From Selenomonadaceae bacterium (GTDB taxonomy: Bacteria; Bacillota; Negativicutes; Selenomonadales; Selenomonadaceae): DNA of 7,938 bases. A program made the position numbers and the translations under genes. The DNA lies in NCBI GenBank assembly GCA_017453765.1, contig JAFTEG010000193.1, positions 1 to 7,938 on the forward strand, given 5' to 3'. The stretch's first letter is position 1. Each line of letters opens with the position of its first letter. Of the stretch, positions 5,769-7,938 are shown in pieces. The notes beneath the pieces are model-generated. The model was given only the letters and a program-made list of their open reading frames with translations. It did no database searches and was not told the DNA's origin.

Positions 5769-6540
5769 TCTCCTTAAGGTCGTCCATGCGCCGCGCATTG
5801 AAAAAGCCCTTAACCGACGCCAAAATTTTTTCACGTGGCAATGACTTCAAAAGGTAGCCGTCCGGTCTAAGCTCCATAACCTTCATGACGCTTTCTCTGT
5901 CACCTTTACCCGTCAAAAAAATCACCGGTGTACTTTCGACTTTGACTTCACTGCGAATCATTTCTAAAACCTGCGGACCGCTGATAACCGGCATTTCATA
6001 ATCAAGCAAAATTAAATCCGGCTTATTGTCCGCAATGTACATCAGCGCCTGCGTGCCGCTTGTCACGATTGTAACACGGTAATCGCCTTCAAGCCAGCCT
6101 TTCATCATTTTTAAAAACGTCGGGTCATCGTCAACCATAAGAATATTTTTCTTTTCATCACGGGCGGACGCATGCGTATAAACTTTTTCAATTTCCAGCG
6201 GAAAAGTTTTTAAGTCAATGGGGCGCACAAATTCTTTGGCAATGGCGTCCTCCGGTACCACGTTTTTGACAGTTTCAATTTCATCAGTGTTGCCGAGCAG
6301 GATTAAAATTTTTTCTTCGTCTACGCAAATGTCTCTGAGATAAACTAAAAAATCCGGAATATCTTCAAGGAACTTGCCGAGATAAAAAGCTATCAACTCG
6401 AATTTATCTTTAGCGGCGGCAAATGCTTCAACTGTGGGGTCAATGCGCGTGACGTTGTATCCGGCTACTTCCAAATTTTTCTGAATCGAATTGCCCATAA
6501 AGGAAACGCCTTTGCTTATAAATAAAATATTTTTTTCCAT
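5755..6540 (-). CDS. Two-receiver response regulator without output domain
   Basis: A signalling protein built from two receiver domains and no DNA-binding or enzymatic output. Counting from the longest frame (GTG at 6549), residues 136-252 are a canonical receiver: acidic pocket D140-D142 in MVDDD, phosphoacceptor D183 in LILLDYEMP, T213 in FLTGK and K235 in YLLKS. Residues about 5-122 look like a second receiver that has lost its active site: the phospho-site strand reads LIAFYLGKF with no Asp, so it cannot be phosphorylated in the usual way. The start is ambiguous among GTG 6549, ATG 6546 and ATG 6540. I chose 6540 because GGTGAT (6551-6546), complementary to the 16S tail, is well placed for it. 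The protein is cytoplasmic. Partners are unknown; with a chemoreceptor a few kb away, a chemotaxis or surface-control role is possible but unproven. The C-terminal end runs into the heptamer repeat. Confidence 0.88.
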   Translation of the reverse strand: MEKNILFISKGVSFMGNSIQKNLEVAGYNVTRIDPTVEAFAAAKDKFELIAFYLGKFLEDIPDFLVYLRDICVDEEKILILLGNTDEIETVKNVVPEDAIAKEFVRPIDLKTFPLEIEKVYTHASARDEKKNILMVDDDPTFLKMMKGWLEGDYRVTIVTSGTQALMYIADNKPDLILLDYEMPVISGPQVLEMIRSEVKVESTPVIFLTGKGDRESVMKVMELRPDGYLLKSLPREKILASVKGFFNARRMDDLKEKIKN

Positions 6541-6573
6541 AATCATCACCGATCAAAAAATTTTTTACGCAGC

Positions 6574-6602
6574 ATTATAACAGTCACGTCAAATTTTGTG
6601 AA
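6574..6602 (-). promoter_or_regulatory. Promoter of the response-regulator gene
   Basis: On the minus strand: TTCACA (6602-6597, one mismatch to consensus), 17 bases, and a perfect TATAAT (6579-6574). The start would be near 6567, leaving a short leader of about 25 bases. No equally good promoter is visible for the divergent plus-strand gene at 6629. Confidence 0.65.
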
Positions 6603-6628
6603 GTAATAATTATACGAAGGTGAATTGT

Positions 6629-7615
6629 ATGAACATTGAAGTTGAATTGCCGCGCGAAGAAATGGAAAATTTCCTTGCCGAAATTACGCAGAATAAAGAT
6701 TGGCTTTATCTTCTTGCACCTTTCAGCATAGGCGACTTTTTAATTGCGGGCGGTCTTTCCTACGCCGCGCAGGCTAAAAAGAATAAAAGCGCGACGGTTT
6801 TAATCGCGCAGGACAGAATGAAAAATCTCGGCGTCACTTTTGAAAATGTTGTCGGCACGATTTACCTGCCGATTGATTTAATAAAGGCGGTGGGAACTTT
6901 TATCACGGCTACCGAAAATTATGAGCGCGACAATTTTTTTTACGGCAACTACAAAATCGGTGACGACCGCGCCTACGACGACAGCATTAACGCCGTTGAA
7001 AGGTTTAAGCGCTACGTCTTCGACCTGCCGCTTTCAACGCCTTTAATGCCGCCGATTGTCGAGCCGCTGACTGACGAAAACATTTTGAACCTGCGCGAAA
7101 AATATTTTTTTGACAAAAATCGCACCGTGATACTTTTGCCGTACGCCAAAACTTTTAAGACGATTGACATAAATTTTTGGACGACACTTGCAAAAATTTT
7201 TGCAGATAAAAATTATATCGTGTATACTAACGTTGCGGGAGACGAAAAGCCGGTTGCAGGTACGGAGCCGCTTAACGTGAACTTCGCCGAATTAAATTTT
7301 ATCGCGGACAAAGTGAAATGCTTTATCGGACTTCGCAGCGGCATTTTTGATTTTCTCGGTATGACGGACGCGAAAATTTTTTGTCTGCTTAAATTCGCAA
7401 TGTGGGACTGGGACATAAAATTTCTGTACGGTCACGATAACGGTAGAACTTTTTATGACGCGGTGAAATACAAAAAGCCGCTGGAAGATTATTTGAAGGC
7501 GCAGGGCTTGCCGCCGAAAATTGAACTTTCGCACCCGCATATTGATTCACGCGACATTTATTTTTCGTACGACGACATTTTAGCCGCCGTTGTTAATGAA
7601 GTTGAAAAAATTTAG
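6629..7615 (+). CDS. Putative GT-B (GT9/heptosyltransferase-like) glycosyltransferase, paralogue 1
   Basis: A 328-residue cytoplasmic protein of uncertain function. Its architecture recalls family 9 glycosyltransferases. The N-terminal half has PFSIGDFLIAGGL at 31-43, similar to the GDxL element that opens GT9 enzymes. The C-terminal half has strand TVILLPYAKTFK (166-177), helix FWTTLAKIFADK (183-194), strand YIVYTN (196-201), and FIGLRSGIFDFLG (232-244) in the place of the donor-site motif that usually reads D-S-G near a His. The Asp and His are absent here (RSGIFD), so a divergent subfamily, a fucosyltransferase-like relative or a non-catalytic member is possible. The start at 6629 fits GAAGG at 6616-6620 with 8 bases between; a GTG at 6620 overlaps that site and is less likely. 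The downstream gene is a clear paralogue 13 bases away, indicating an operon created by tandem duplication. Confidence 0.6.
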   Translation: MNIEVELPREEMENFLAEITQNKDWLYLLAPFSIGDFLIAGGLSYAAQAKKNKSATVLIAQDRMKNLGVTFENVVGTIYLPIDLIKAVGTFITATENYERDNFFYGNYKIGDDRAYDDSINAVERFKRYVFDLPLSTPLMPPIVEPLTDENILNLREKYFFDKNRTVILLPYAKTFKTIDINFWTTLAKIFADKNYIVYTNVAGDEKPVAGTEPLNVNFAELNFIADKVKCFIGLRSGIFDFLGMTDAKIFCLLKFAMWDWDIKFLYGHDNGRTFYDAVKYKKPLEDYLKAQGLPPKIELSHPHIDSRDIYFSYDDILAAVVNEVEKI

Positions 7616-7628
7616 AGAGGAAGATTCT

Positions 7629-7938
7629 ATGCCGGAACAAAGACAAATTACATTGGACGACGTGAAAAATTTTATACGGCAGATAACGCCGAATCAAGAT
7701 TGGCTTTACATATTTCAGCCTTTCAGCGTCGGCGATTTCTTTTATACCGGCGGTCTGTCACTTGCCGTGCAGAAACGTAAAAATAAAAGCGCGACGGTTT
7801 TAATCGTCAGGGAGCGGCTTAAAAATCTCGGCGTCACCTATGAAAATTTTGCCGATATAATTTTCCTGCCTAATGACACAATGAGTATCATACAGCAATA
7901 TTTTTATATTACTGGCGATTATGAAGGCGACAATTATA
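7629..7938 (+). CDS. Putative GT-B/GT9-like glycosyltransferase, paralogue 2 (cut by window edge)
   Basis: ATG at 7629, 8 bases after AGAGG (7616-7620). The frame is open to the edge (103 codons), so only the N-terminal third is visible. It aligns without gaps to the preceding gene: NQDWLYIFQPFSVGDF against NKDWLYLLAPFSIGDF, KNKSATVLI identical, then LKNLGVTYEN against MKNLGVTFEN. DNA identity is also high locally (AATAAAAGCGCGACGG and AAAAATCTCGGCGTCAC are shared), pointing to a fairly recent duplication. The first eight or so residues and the stretch after about residue 80 are the most diverged, which suggests specialised substrates. Function is as uncertain as for its neighbour. Confidence 0.7.
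   Translation, partial: MPEQRQITLDDVKNFIRQITPNQDWLYIFQPFSVGDFFYTGGLSLAVQKRKNKSATVLIVRERLKNLGVTYENFADIIFLPNDTMSIIQQYFYITGDYEGDNY

Noticed and set aside
1..7938. tRNA or rRNA genes, and known riboswitches
   Set aside because: No cloverleaf with a GGTTCRA-type arm, no rRNA-like stretch and no leader long enough for a known riboswitch was recognised by eye.

Overview
The window reads as a chromosomal stretch of a low-to-mid GC bacterium, most likely in the Bacillota. The evidence is strong AGGAG/GGAGG ribosome-binding sites, TTG and GTG starts, canonical TTGNNN-17-TATAAT promoters, a ComEA of the Gram-positive layout and a long SerA with a C-terminal ACT domain. The alternation of GCG/GAC/CGC-rich codons with A/T homopolymers, together with heptosyltransferase-like proteins, would suit a Negativicutes member, but that placement is an inference with low confidence.

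Layout. Bases 1-1848 (minus) hold a methyl-accepting chemotaxis protein that lacks only its C-terminal end. A 295-base divergent region follows, with an 18-bp-stem hairpin and a strong promoter. At 2144-3091 (plus) is a GT-D fold (DUF1792) glycosyltransferase gene with AT-richer codon use and a C8T8 tract inside its frame. At 3218-4786 (plus) is serA, phosphoglycerate dehydrogenase. The promoter and leader of serA are duplicated, at about 87 % identity, ahead of the glycosyltransferase gene. A gene-free stretch (4787-5116) carries a roughly 200-base nested inverted-repeat element ending in a T8 run. It is followed by a comEA-like gene (5120-5689, plus). A heptanucleotide array folded back on itself (5694-5768) separates comEA from a convergent two-receiver response regulator (5755-6540, minus). 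At 6629-7615 and from 7629 to the edge (plus) lie two adjacent paralogues of a GT-B/GT9-like putative glycosyltransferase, probably the start of a tandem family.

How the parts may work together. The genes do not form one operon: every junction is divergent, convergent or has its own promoter. The recurring theme is the cell surface and sensing: an amino-acid-type chemoreceptor, a receiver-only signalling protein, and three putative glycosyltransferases, one with a likely ON/OFF switch tract. serA is the housekeeping gene. The most interesting features are the probable phase-variable GT-D gene placed between two copies of the serA promoter/leader, the nested palindromic element behind serA, the heptamer palindrome, and the tandem GT-like paralogues.
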